The notes under the pieces were generated by a model. It made no database searches and was not told the origin of the DNA. It was given only the letters and a program-made list of their open reading frames with translations. Source: VMCP01 sp964492925 (GTDB lineage Bacteria; Bacteroidota; Bacteroidia; NS11-12g; UBA955). From it: 47,121 nt of DNA. Positions 1 through 7,053 of the stretch are shown one piece after another. Location of the stretch: NCBI GenBank assembly GCA_964492925.1, contig CAZBMF010000004.1, positions 1 to 47,121 on the forward strand, read 5' to 3'. Numbering within the stretch: the first letter of the stretch is position 1; each line of letters opens with the position of its first letter. A program made the translations under genes and the position numbers.

Positions 1-424
1 GTGGTGAATTTGGAGCACTTTCTTGATTCAACAATGAGTAAACCAACTCATCATAGAACACCTGTGCATCTTCAGCACTTGCAAAATAACCATGTTTCTC
101 TCCCCAATAACGCCAGCAATCAGCCAATCTGTGTACCACTTGCTTTACAGATGTTTCACTTCCCATTGAGCCATCTGCCTGTGGAACTCCTGCCTTACGG
201 AAATACTTCTGTGCCAAAATGTCTGTTGCAACCTGACTCCATCCTTCAGGAACCTCCACGTTCTTCATCTCAAACACTACACTTCCGTCTGGTTTTTTAA
301 TTACCGATGTACGATAATCATAGTTGAACAACTCGTAAGGAGAAACACCCATTTTGGTGTTCATTCTGGCAAACTCTAAGCCAGCTTGATTTACTGTTTG
401 GTTAGTCATGGTTTTTTTAGTCAT
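1..424 (-). CDS. nrdJ: Class II (B12-dependent) ribonucleotide reductase, N-terminal part
   Basis: Minus-strand reading frame that runs off the left edge, so only the first ~141 codons are present. It starts at ATG 424 (a second in-frame ATG lies at 409). The translation contains VPEGWSQVATDILAQKYFRK, then a VVHRLADCWRYWGEK stretch and ends at the edge with NQESAPNSP, the beginning of the substrate-site segment (NSPQWFN in the family) typical of adenosylcobalamin-dependent ribonucleoside-diphosphate reductases. The enzyme reduces ribonucleotides to deoxyribonucleotides using a cobalamin-derived radical, without oxygen. No Shine-Dalgarno sequence is evident, as is usual in Bacteroidota. A promoter (487-494) and a DnaA box (524-532) lie upstream. 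The family call is from remembered motifs; catalytic cysteines are outside the window. Confidence 0.85.
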   Translation of the reverse strand, partial: MTKKTMTNQTVNQAGLEFARMNTKMGVSPYELFNYDYRTSVIKKPDGSVVFEMKNVEVPEGWSQVATDILAQKYFRKAGVPQADGSMGSETSVKQVVHRLADCWRYWGEKHGYFASAEDAQVFYDELVYSLLNQESAPNSP

Positions 425-463
425 TTGGGTTTGTGTTATTTTTTGGTTTGTTGGTTTGTTTCG

Positions 464-481
464 CCGTTAAATTCATAACGG
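464..481 (-). other. Small inverted repeat in the predicted nrdJ leader
   Basis: CCGTTA, a 6-nt loop, then TAACGG. It lies between the predicted nrdJ transcription start (~482) and the start codon at 424, so it would form a short hairpin at the very 5' end of the mRNA. It has no T-tract. The function is unknown and the stem is short enough to be chance. Confidence 0.3.
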
Positions 482-486
482 GATAA

Positions 487-494
487 CAAAAATA
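487..494 (-). promoter_or_regulatory. Predicted nrdJ promoter, -7 element TATTTTTG
   Basis: Reverse-strand TATTTTTG matches the Bacteroidota -7 consensus TAnnTTTG exactly. It predicts transcription starting near 482 and a leader of ~58 nt before the nrdJ start at 424. No clear TTG -33 element is visible at the usual spacing, so the promoter may depend on an activator. Confidence 0.5.
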
Positions 495-523
495 TCTAAC
501 TAAAAATTACTTTTTTAATCCGT

Positions 524-532
524 TTATCCACA
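524..532 (+). promoter_or_regulatory. DnaA box upstream of nrdJ
   Basis: TTATCCACA is a perfect match to the DnaA box consensus TTATNCACA. It sits about 42-50 bp upstream of the predicted nrdJ transcription start. A degenerate copy (TGTGGAATA, reverse orientation, 7 of 9 matches) lies at 570-578. The rest of the 340-bp gap between nrdJ and the next gene (425-765) is AT-rich and shows no further gene or RNA that I can recognise. Confidence 0.5.
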
Positions 533-765
533 GAAATTCAAGAAAGTCAATATTCAAAAGGGTTTGAGCTGTGGAATAAGAATATGCAATTGAAAATCAA
601 TGATTTATACTTAATACACTGATAATCAAATTCATAGTATAGCATACTTTTTTAGACAAAATTTCCTACTAAAAATATACTTTGTGAGTATTCTCAAGGT
701 TTTACAGCCGTTTGCAAAATAATTCAAATTTAAAACCCTTTTTTTCGCTTTCTTTGTGATGCATT

Positions 766-1521
766 ATGTCGAGTGTCCTAAAACTCCTCCAAAACAAAAA
801 ATTAACAAACCAAAAAGGAATCGCGGTACTCATTGATCCCGATCAATTTGGCAACAAAACCAAAGAAATTTATTCCATTGCCAAAAACAATGGAATTGAC
901 CTATTCTTGGTGGGAGGTTCACTCGTATCTTCTGGCATTACCCACCACTGTATCCAAGAACTTAAATCTATGGGTGCAGAAAATGTAGTGCTGTTTCCAG
1001 GACACGAAATGCAACTCTCACCGGCAGCAGATGCCATCCTTTTTATGAGCCTTATCTCAGGAAGAAATCCGGAATTTCTTATTGGAAAACATGTTTCTGC
1101 CGCTCCTTGGATTCAAAAAAACAACATAGAACCAATTCCAACCGGTTATATGCTCATTGAATCCGGAAAATTAACTTCCGCAGTTTATATGAGTGGTACC
1201 ACTCCACTCCCCTCCGATAAACCCGACATTGCCGCAGCTACTGCTCTCGCTGGTGAAATGCTCGGATTACAACTTATGTATCTTGATGCCGGGTCTGGCG
1301 CAAAAAATACCGTTCCAATGCCCCTTATTTCTGCCGTTAAAAATACCGTAAAATCAATCATCTTTGTTGGTGGTGGTATCAAAAGCAAACAAGATGCCCA
1401 GTCTGCATGGACAAATGGTGCCGACTATATCGTTGTGGGAAATGGAATTTTTGACAACCCTCAGCTCCTTCAAGAATTGTGTATCGAAATGAAATCATTT
1501 AATTCAACAACCAATATTTAA
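766..1521 (+). CDS. Geranylgeranylglyceryl phosphate synthase family protein (group II, PcrB-like)
   Basis: 251-residue TIM-barrel prenyltransferase. Family landmarks are LIDPDQ (22-27), VGGS (49-52, first phosphate-binding region), YLDAGSGA (172-179), FVGGGIKS (200-207) and VVGNGIF (223-229). Members join a prenyl diphosphate to sn-glycerol-1-phosphate, the first ether bond of archaeal-type lipids; Bacteroidota carry group II members whose physiological product is not settled. Length is normal for the family. The ATG at 766 is preferred over an out-of-frame ATG at 759. A near-match -7 box (TTTCTTTG, 749-756) lies 9 nt upstream. The next gene follows after 3 bp, and a polyprenyl synthetase that could supply the prenyl donor lies 1.3 kb downstream. 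Chain-length specificity cannot be read from sequence alone. Confidence 0.87.
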   Translation: MSSVLKLLQNKKLTNQKGIAVLIDPDQFGNKTKEIYSIAKNNGIDLFLVGGSLVSSGITHHCIQELKSMGAENVVLFPGHEMQLSPAADAILFMSLISGRNPEFLIGKHVSAAPWIQKNNIEPIPTGYMLIESGKLTSAVYMSGTTPLPSDKPDIAAATALAGEMLGLQLMYLDAGSGAKNTVPMPLISAVKNTVKSIIFVGGGIKSKQDAQSAWTNGADYIVVGNGIFDNPQLLQELCIEMKSFNSTTNI

Positions 1522-1524
1522 ACT

Positions 1525-2073
1525 ATGTTTGGCTTTCCTTTTAAAACTATTTACCTAAAAACCAACCAAAATAGAGCCTTTATCCATCAACAACTTTTGG
1601 ATAAAACTTTCTTGAGCGATCACAACTATAAAAATACTGAAAAAATTCAAAAAACTTTCTATGGCGAAGTATCTAACCAAGACTTCAAACTAGAAACCCT
1701 TAACAACAAAGAAATTGCAAACTTTGCCCATGGCGAAATTAAGGGAGTTGAAAACGATATGTACCTCATTATCCATTTTGGCGCCCTAGAACATATTAGA
1801 GTTTATGCACTGTTTTTGGCAACCTTTTTTGTGTCAACGTTTTTTATTTTTGAAGGACTTTTTACCGCTTACACCGATACTTATGGACCCGCATTCCTCG
1901 ACAATCAAATCAATATTGCCTTGAGCATTGTTGAACTGATTTTATTTGCCATTATCTTTATCAAATGGTTTACTTTCAAAAAATCAGTTGTTCCAACTCA
2001 ACTGTTTTTTCAGAATTTGTTCCAAGCAACCATGATAAAAAAGTCGGAAGTGCCTGCTATTTTTACCCGTTAA
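1525..2073 (+). CDS. Hypothetical protein with two transmembrane segments
   Basis: 182 residues, family not recognised. The first ~90 residues are soluble, rich in Asn, Lys and Phe. Two hydrophobic helices follow at about residues 92-114 and 130-149, then a short basic tail. The gene begins 3 bp after the GGGP synthase stop, so the two are probably cotranscribed and perhaps functionally linked at the membrane. Its stop codon overlaps the stop of the convergent lipoprotein gene by 4 bp. There is no signal peptide, and topology would leave both termini on the same side. Confidence 0.6.
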   Translation: MFGFPFKTIYLKTNQNRAFIHQQLLDKTFLSDHNYKNTEKIQKTFYGEVSNQDFKLETLNNKEIANFAHGEIKGVENDMYLIIHFGALEHIRVYALFLATFFVSTFFIFEGLFTAYTDTYGPAFLDNQINIALSIVELILFAIIFIKWFTFKKSVVPTQLFFQNLFQATMIKKSEVPAIFTR

Positions 2074-2675
2074 TTGAACGCTTTGTTCAATATTTTAAGC
2101 ATGTGAGATTCCCAACTTCCTTTTTCTGGAACCTCTACAATTCTTCCCAATTCCCTTTTTTTGTTATGTATAACAACAATAGGCACCTTCGATATTTCAA
2201 TACCTTCTACATGAATATCTATTAACTTTTTCTCACGACTCACCCTAATATACCTAAAACAAGAAGCTGGAAATTTACATCCATCCAGCACCCTCGTGAG
2301 AGCTCCCATACCTTCTTTTGTATCTGAACACCAATTGCCACCATAAACATCTATATATACAAGTCCTCCATTTAAAAATCCAGCCAAGGAATCCATTACC
2401 GAACGATTAAATTGGTATCGATTGTAATCTTTCTCCATTCCGCTTATAAAATCATCGGCATCTTTCTTATGTTCACCAGTAGATTCTTTGCTAAAAGCAG
2501 TCATTGTTTCTAACAATGCCTTGTAAACTGGTCCAGTTTCTGTAATTACATTCTCCTTTGTCATACTTTCTACTTTTGTTGATTTTGAAACACCACAAGC
2601 ATTTAAAACCAGAACAATCATCACTGCTAAAGCATTAAAGACTTGCCACCACTTGCATTGTTTATTGCGCATCAT
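2070..2675 (-). CDS. Thioredoxin-like lipoprotein with a single active-site Cys
   Basis: About 201 residues from ATG 2675 (or 2672). A frame extending to a GTG at 2693 is less likely because that codon touches the -7 promoter box. The N-terminus is a lipoprotein signal: a basic start, a hydrophobic stretch, and a lipobox ending in LNAC-G. The C-terminal half has a thioredoxin-like fold signature: a beta strand, then GGNWCSDTKEGMGAL where a classical CxxC would be, and a cis-Pro-type KVPIVVI. The second Cys of CxxC is replaced by Thr, so it cannot form the usual active-site disulfide; binding, or thiol chemistry through one Cys, is more likely. Anchored in the envelope. Its start faces the polyprenyl synthetase gene divergently. 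Confidence 0.65.
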   Translation of the reverse strand: MMRNKQCKWWQVFNALAVMIVLVLNACGVSKSTKVESMTKENVITETGPVYKALLETMTAFSKESTGEHKKDADDFISGMEKDYNRYQFNRSVMDSLAGFLNGGLVYIDVYGGNWCSDTKEGMGALTRVLDGCKFPASCFRYIRVSREKKLIDIHVEGIEISKVPIVVIHNKKRELGRIVEVPEKGSWESHMLKILNKAFN

Positions 2676-2692
2676 CGAATTTTGATTTCCCA

Positions 2693-2700
2693 CAAAGATA
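2693..2700 (-). promoter_or_regulatory. -7 element TATCTTTG for the thioredoxin-like lipoprotein
   Basis: Reverse-strand TATCTTTG matches TAnnTTTG exactly and ends 17 nt before ATG 2675. It argues for the ATG start over the upstream GTG at 2693, which would overlap the box. Confidence 0.55.
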
Positions 2701-2776
2701 TAACCATTTTTAGATTCAAAGTATTCCCCTTAATGTTGTCTGAAAGTCGCATAAAAATTGTACATTCGCAGAACCA

Positions 2777-3754
2777 ATGAGCTCAAGCATCGAGCAAATA
2801 AAAAAACCTATCGAGAAAGAACTGGAGCTATTTGAGCAACAGTTCCGACAAAGTATGAAAACTAAGGTGCCACTCCTAGACACCATTATGACGTACATTG
2901 TTAAGCGAAAAGGCAAACAAATTAGACCCATTTTTGTGCTGTATTCTGCCAGTTTATTTGGCGAAATCAACGAAAGAACTTTCCGAGGGGCATCATTGGT
3001 TGAACTTTTACATACTGCAACTTTGGTTCACGATGATGTGGTTGATGAAAGTTACAAACGAAGAGGATTTTTTTCAATCAATGCACTTTGGAAAAATAAA
3101 ATTGCCGTTTTAGTTGGAGATTTTCTACTTTCTAAAGGACTACTTTTGAGCGTTAAAAACAAAGATTTTGACCTCCTTGAAATTGTTAGTCAAGCCGTTG
3201 AAGACATGAGCGAAGGTGAATTACTGCAACTCGAACGTGCCAAATTCATGAATGCAACTGAAGATGTTTATTTCGAAATTATTCGCAAAAAAACAGCTTC
3301 TTTGATCGCCTCTTGTTGTCAGATTGGTGCAGCTTCTACACAATCTGATCCCCTGATTCTTGAAAAAATGAGAAAATTCGGTGAACTCATTGGATTGGCA
3401 TTTCAAATTCGAGATGATTTATTTGACTTCGGTGAAAACAAAAGTGGCAAACCGGCTGGATTAGACATCAAAGAAAAAAAACTGACATTGCCTATCATCT
3501 TTGCAATGCAACAAGCTCCAAGTTCACAAACCAAAGAAATTCGTAAAATCATCAAGGGAAATTTACCAGATTCTAAGAAAATGAACCTTGTGATTGAATT
3601 CATCAAAAAATACGACGGCATCAAATATGCCACTCAAAAAATGAATGAATTTAGATCCCAAGCCTTTGAAATTCTAGATTCTCTTGAAGCAAATATCGAA
3701 CACAAAAAACAATTACAAATCCTTGTTAATTTTGTTATTGATAGAAACGTTTAA
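2777..3754 (+). CDS. Polyprenyl synthetase (trans-isoprenyl diphosphate synthase)
   Basis: 325 residues, all-alpha prenyl diphosphate synthase. GKQIRP (46-51) binds IPP. The first Asp-rich motif is HDDVVDE (85-91) and the second is RDDLFD (212-217); together they bind Mg2+ and the allylic diphosphate. It elongates FPP or GPP by successive IPP condensation, making the side chain of menaquinone or similar. Length fits long-chain (octaprenyl/solanesyl-type) enzymes, but the exact chain length is inferred only. It heads a three-gene operon with 3-bp gaps (biotin carrier, glycosyltransferase). A near-consensus -7 box, TACATTCG (2761-2768), lies 8 nt before ATG 2777. Confidence 0.88.
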   Translation: MSSSIEQIKKPIEKELELFEQQFRQSMKTKVPLLDTIMTYIVKRKGKQIRPIFVLYSASLFGEINERTFRGASLVELLHTATLVHDDVVDESYKRRGFFSINALWKNKIAVLVGDFLLSKGLLLSVKNKDFDLLEIVSQAVEDMSEGELLQLERAKFMNATEDVYFEIIRKKTASLIASCCQIGAASTQSDPLILEKMRKFGELIGLAFQIRDDLFDFGENKSGKPAGLDIKEKKLTLPIIFAMQQAPSSQTKEIRKIIKGNLPDSKKMNLVIEFIKKYDGIKYATQKMNEFRSQAFEILDSLEANIEHKKQLQILVNFVIDRNV

Positions 3755-3757
3755 TTC

Positions 3758-4249
3758 ATGAAAGTTAATATTTTAGACAAACAAATTTCACTCGTTAATG
3801 AGAACAATGTTTGGATTGAAAATCCAGATAAAACTATTAAAATTGTTCAACAAAACAACGAAACTCTACTCCTTATCACTCCCAATAAGGTTTATACCAT
3901 CACTTGCTTGAATATCAACCACGAAACAAAAACACTTACCCTCCTTTATAACGGACAAAAATTTAACGCAAGTATTACCGAACCGCTTGACGAAATCCTA
4001 AAATCTATGGGGTTAGAAAATGCTTTAACTCCAAAAATCTCAGATTTAAAAGCGCCAATGCCCGGACTTGTTTTACAAGTGCTTGTTAATCCCGGTGATC
4101 AAGTTGCAAAAGGAGATAAAATTTTGGTACTCGAAGCCATGAAAATGGAAAACGCCATCAAGTCTCCTACAGATGGTATCATTGACGATGTGCTTGTTCA
4201 ACAAGCCCAAGCCGTTGATAAAAACCAAATTCTCGTTACCTTTAAATAA
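3758..4249 (+). CDS. Biotin carboxyl carrier protein (acyl-CoA carboxylase biotinyl subunit)
   Basis: 163 residues. The C-terminal ~70 residues form a biotinyl/lipoyl domain: APMPGLV (99-105), then the biotin-acceptor motif EAMKMENAI with Lys129 as the predicted biotinylated residue. The N-terminal ~90 residues resemble the linker region seen in propionyl-/methylcrotonyl-CoA carboxylase biotin subunits rather than AccB of fatty-acid synthesis. It should shuttle CO2 between a biotin carboxylase (not in this window) and a carboxyltransferase; a candidate for the latter lies at 28467-30101. Tightly packed in the polyprenyl synthetase operon. Confidence 0.85.
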   Translation: MKVNILDKQISLVNENNVWIENPDKTIKIVQQNNETLLLITPNKVYTITCLNINHETKTLTLLYNGQKFNASITEPLDEILKSMGLENALTPKISDLKAPMPGLVLQVLVNPGDQVAKGDKILVLEAMKMENAIKSPTDGIIDDVLVQQAQAVDKNQILVTFK

Positions 4250-4252
4250 GTC

Positions 4253-5722
4253 ATGTTTGAGCGGTTAAAATATCGCCAAAACATTATCTTTTGGATTTTC
4301 CTTGGCATTTATGCCTCCTTCGGATTATACAATTTAGAAACATTACCGGTTGCATGGACCGATGAAACCATGAACTTAGATCCTGCCATTCAATACGGCA
4401 AGTTTCATCATTATTTCTCCAAATTATGGCCGAACCCCGGTGCTGAAAACCTTTTCGCGAGTTACCCTCCGCTCATTCAATTATGGCACATTCTATGGCT
4501 AAAATTCTTTCAGCCCACTATTTTCAATGTGCGACTTCCATTCCTTTTGATGCACTTGTGTACAATCTACTTCTTATTCTACATTTTCAATAAAAAATCA
4601 ACCCTTATTTCCGCCGTTTTGGTCATCCTCTTCGCAACAGATAAATCTGTTTTTGAAATGTCGAGAAGTGTGCGAATTGAAGTCATCATTTTGTTTTTAT
4701 TATCGCTTTACTACTATATCAATCAATACAAAAATTCAAACCCTGTCAATGGATTGATAATGGGGTTATTGGCCATTTCACATCTGTATATTTTGCCATT
4801 ATTAGGCATCATTGGCCTCAAAACAATGCTAAAAAATAACACAAAAGGCAATTTGATTTTCATTATCACAGCTAGCTTACCAGCAATATTTAGCCTTTAT
4901 TTTATTGATTTCAATTACAGCGAAATATTCAATCAATTAGGCCTTCAAGCTAGGAAACACACACCCGATTCCAATGGAATCATCCAATTTTTCACCCATA
5001 GTTTTTTCAATAGATTTTGGCCCTATTACTTTGAAATGCCCATGCATTTCGCACTTTATTTATCCATTTTTGCCTTCAATATTTACTGCTTTTTCAAGCA
5101 CATAAAACAACCAAAATCGCTCTTTTTGCAAAACTTTTCATTGGAATTATTTGCGTTTTCCGCCACAATATTTTTCTTACTTACACCGCAATACAGATAT
5201 CTACCCGTTTTCCTAATGCTTGGCCTTTTATTTTTGAGGGACAATGACTGGGGAATAAAACAAACATTCAAACCAATAATCACAACAATATTAACTTTAA
5301 TTGCCGTAAACGGGATTGGCTCATTCGCTTTAAGACACAGCGTGGCCATTGCACAACGGAATGAACGTATTTCCGAGCCTATATTGAAGTTTTTGGACTC
5401 CAATATCCCACATAATAAAAAAACCCTCATTTTAGGCGAATCTATCGGAGAATATTACGCCGCCAATCGGAAAGATTGTGACTACGGTTTGGATTTTCAT
5501 CCACAACATTTTAATTTTTCAGATTATGAACAGGTATTTTATCTTTCGAAAAACGACATTCCCTTTGCAAAGAAAATTGCCATGTATTGCCCATCCAAAC
5601 CGCAAATTCCAGAAGTTATATTGAAATTCGCAAAAGGTGGAACTTACACAAATACCATCATTTGGAAAGTTGAAACCGCCGAAAATTTCAAGAAAATCAC
5701 GGCACCATTTATGGAATATTGA
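4253..5722 (+). CDS. GT-C fold membrane glycosyltransferase (GT39/ArnT-like)
   Basis: 489 residues with roughly nine to eleven hydrophobic helices between residues 10 and 360, then a ~120-residue soluble C-terminal part. The first extracytoplasmic loop carries WTDE (35-38), the acidic pair expected of GT-C polyprenyl-phosphate-sugar-dependent transferases. SYPP and RLPF motifs follow, as in GT39 relatives. It should transfer a sugar from a lipid-linked donor on the periplasmic face; donor and acceptor are unknown. Sharing an operon with a polyprenyl synthetase fits dependence on polyprenyl lipids. Its stop is 1 bp from the stop of the convergent T9SS plug gene. Confidence 0.72.
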   Translation: MFERLKYRQNIIFWIFLGIYASFGLYNLETLPVAWTDETMNLDPAIQYGKFHHYFSKLWPNPGAENLFASYPPLIQLWHILWLKFFQPTIFNVRLPFLLMHLCTIYFLFYIFNKKSTLISAVLVILFATDKSVFEMSRSVRIEVIILFLLSLYYYINQYKNSNPVNGLIMGLLAISHLYILPLLGIIGLKTMLKNNTKGNLIFIITASLPAIFSLYFIDFNYSEIFNQLGLQARKHTPDSNGIIQFFTHSFFNRFWPYYFEMPMHFALYLSIFAFNIYCFFKHIKQPKSLFLQNFSLELFAFSATIFFLLTPQYRYLPVFLMLGLLFLRDNDWGIKQTFKPIITTILTLIAVNGIGSFALRHSVAIAQRNERISEPILKFLDSNIPHNKKTLILGESIGEYYAANRKDCDYGLDFHPQHFNFSDYEQVFYLSKNDIPFAKKIAMYCPSKPQIPEVILKFAKGGTYTNTIIWKVETAENFKKITAPFMEY

Positions 5723-5723
5723 A

Positions 5724-7022
5724 TTATTTCTTACCCTGAGAATTTTTTAATCCGTAACCAATCAATTCATCATAGGCCATGGTTTGATTTCTATGATACA
5801 TTAGCACCATATAATTATTTTCAGCCACTGAATGTGAACCTTCTAATTGTTTGAAATCCAAGTTTCCGGCATCATCCTTAACACCATAAACGTAGTTATA
5901 ATACCCTTGCTTTAAAGGAATTACCGCTTCATACATCTTGGCATCTGCATTGTAAAACATTTTGTGCGATTCTTGAATTCGCCAATCACTCAACTCTCCA
6001 TAAATGTAAATATCCTTCTCAATTGGATCAGAAATCAGAGAAAAATGCACAAAACAATAATCACTTTCATTAAATATTCCACTGGATTTTAAAAGCGAAT
6101 CCTTCACAATGTCTTTGTTGTCGTAGAACACCCTACCGTTGTAATCATTCCAATTCATATATCGGTCGTAGCCCCTACTTTGATCGGTCACCAACCAAAC
6201 ATGTTTCTGATTTCCAATATTCAATTTTTTCTTAACCCAAGCTTGACTTACCCTCAAAGACCTCACATCAAAATACCTGAATTCATTCATTCCTTGGAAC
6301 TGACTTCCTATCATTTGCTTGTATGCAAAAGATTGATTTTGTATGAATTGAGGCTTCAATGCATCGTTTGAGCCCAACCACTCACCATTCCTCAATATCA
6401 CCGCTGTTAAATCTTGATATGGGTTGGGAATGAAATAATTCTTCAAGGTAGTGAATGTAAAATTCACTTGTTGGTTTTCGGAACGAAACTCAACCTGACT
6501 GCTTTGCGACACTGTTACATCCACGTTTCCTTGAGGATTTAACACCATAATTCTTCTCGATAATACTATGTCTGACTCATTAAAATTTCGATAAACCACC
6601 AACAAATAATTTCCAGAAATCTTTGGAGTAGTTTGCTCGGTTGGAAAATTCACGGAATAATGAACATATTGAGTTAAGGTAGAATTTGAAAAAAAGTGAT
6701 TTTCAATATTGTCGAACCCTGTGCCATCTAAATATTGGGTTTTAACCAAATTCGAACGATTCCAACGTGCATCGCAATGAATAAGGGTAAATTGATAGTA
6801 ATCGCGTTCTGATGTCAATTGATCAAACTCCAAACTAAGGGCTTGATTGGTTTCATTCAAGGTTATAACAGGGAAATTAAAACCGCTATTTTCTTGAACT
6901 ACACGCACTGTTCGAATGTCGCCTTCATAAATTGCATTGCAAAAACGGAGGGTGCTATCGGTATTCGACCAAAGCAAAGTCAACGGCATTAAGAATACAA
7001 ACAGCAATAAATTCCGTTTCAT
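5724..7022 (-). CDS. Type IX secretion system plug protein (DUF5103 family)
   Basis: 432 residues with an N-terminal signal peptide (hydrophobic LLLFVFLMPLTLLW, cleavage near residue 20). The remainder is beta-rich with features of the DUF5103/T9SS plug family: an N-terminal domain with the conserved pairing QFTLIHCDARWNRSNL, and a C-terminal immunoglobulin/E-set-like domain containing IYGELSDW and YYNYVYGVKDDAG. Plug proteins gate the periplasmic opening of the SprA (Sov) translocon, so this is part of the machinery that would export the cargo at 18404-21463. An exact -7 box ends 4 nt before ATG 7022, predicting a leaderless transcript. Confidence 0.85.
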   Translation of the reverse strand: MKRNLLLFVFLMPLTLLWSNTDSTLRFCNAIYEGDIRTVRVVQENSGFNFPVITLNETNQALSLEFDQLTSERDYYQFTLIHCDARWNRSNLVKTQYLDGTGFDNIENHFFSNSTLTQYVHYSVNFPTEQTTPKISGNYLLVVYRNFNESDIVLSRRIMVLNPQGNVDVTVSQSSQVEFRSENQQVNFTFTTLKNYFIPNPYQDLTAVILRNGEWLGSNDALKPQFIQNQSFAYKQMIGSQFQGMNEFRYFDVRSLRVSQAWVKKKLNIGNQKHVWLVTDQSRGYDRYMNWNDYNGRVFYDNKDIVKDSLLKSSGIFNESDYCFVHFSLISDPIEKDIYIYGELSDWRIQESHKMFYNADAKMYEAVIPLKQGYYNYVYGVKDDAGNLDFKQLEGSHSVAENNYMVLMYHRNQTMAYDELIGYGLKNSQGKK

Positions 7023-7026
7023 TTCT

Positions 7027-7034
7027 CAAACATA
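7027..7034 (-). promoter_or_regulatory. -7 element TATGTTTG, leaderless spacing to the T9SS plug gene
   Basis: Exact TAnnTTTG on the minus strand followed by AGAA and then ATG at 7022. The four-nucleotide gap would put the transcription start on the start codon. Confidence 0.6.
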
Positions 7035-7053
7035 GCAAAAAAAATACCAATTT

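Noticed and set aside
1..300. Plus-strand open frame of 99 codons at the left edge
   Set aside because: It is antisense to nrdJ, whose minus-strand translation gives clear class II ribonucleotide reductase motifs.
425..765. Possible cobalamin riboswitch upstream of the B12-dependent reductase
   Set aside because: The leader is only ~58 nt from the predicted promoter and lacks a recognisable B12-box (GCCACTG-type) sequence.
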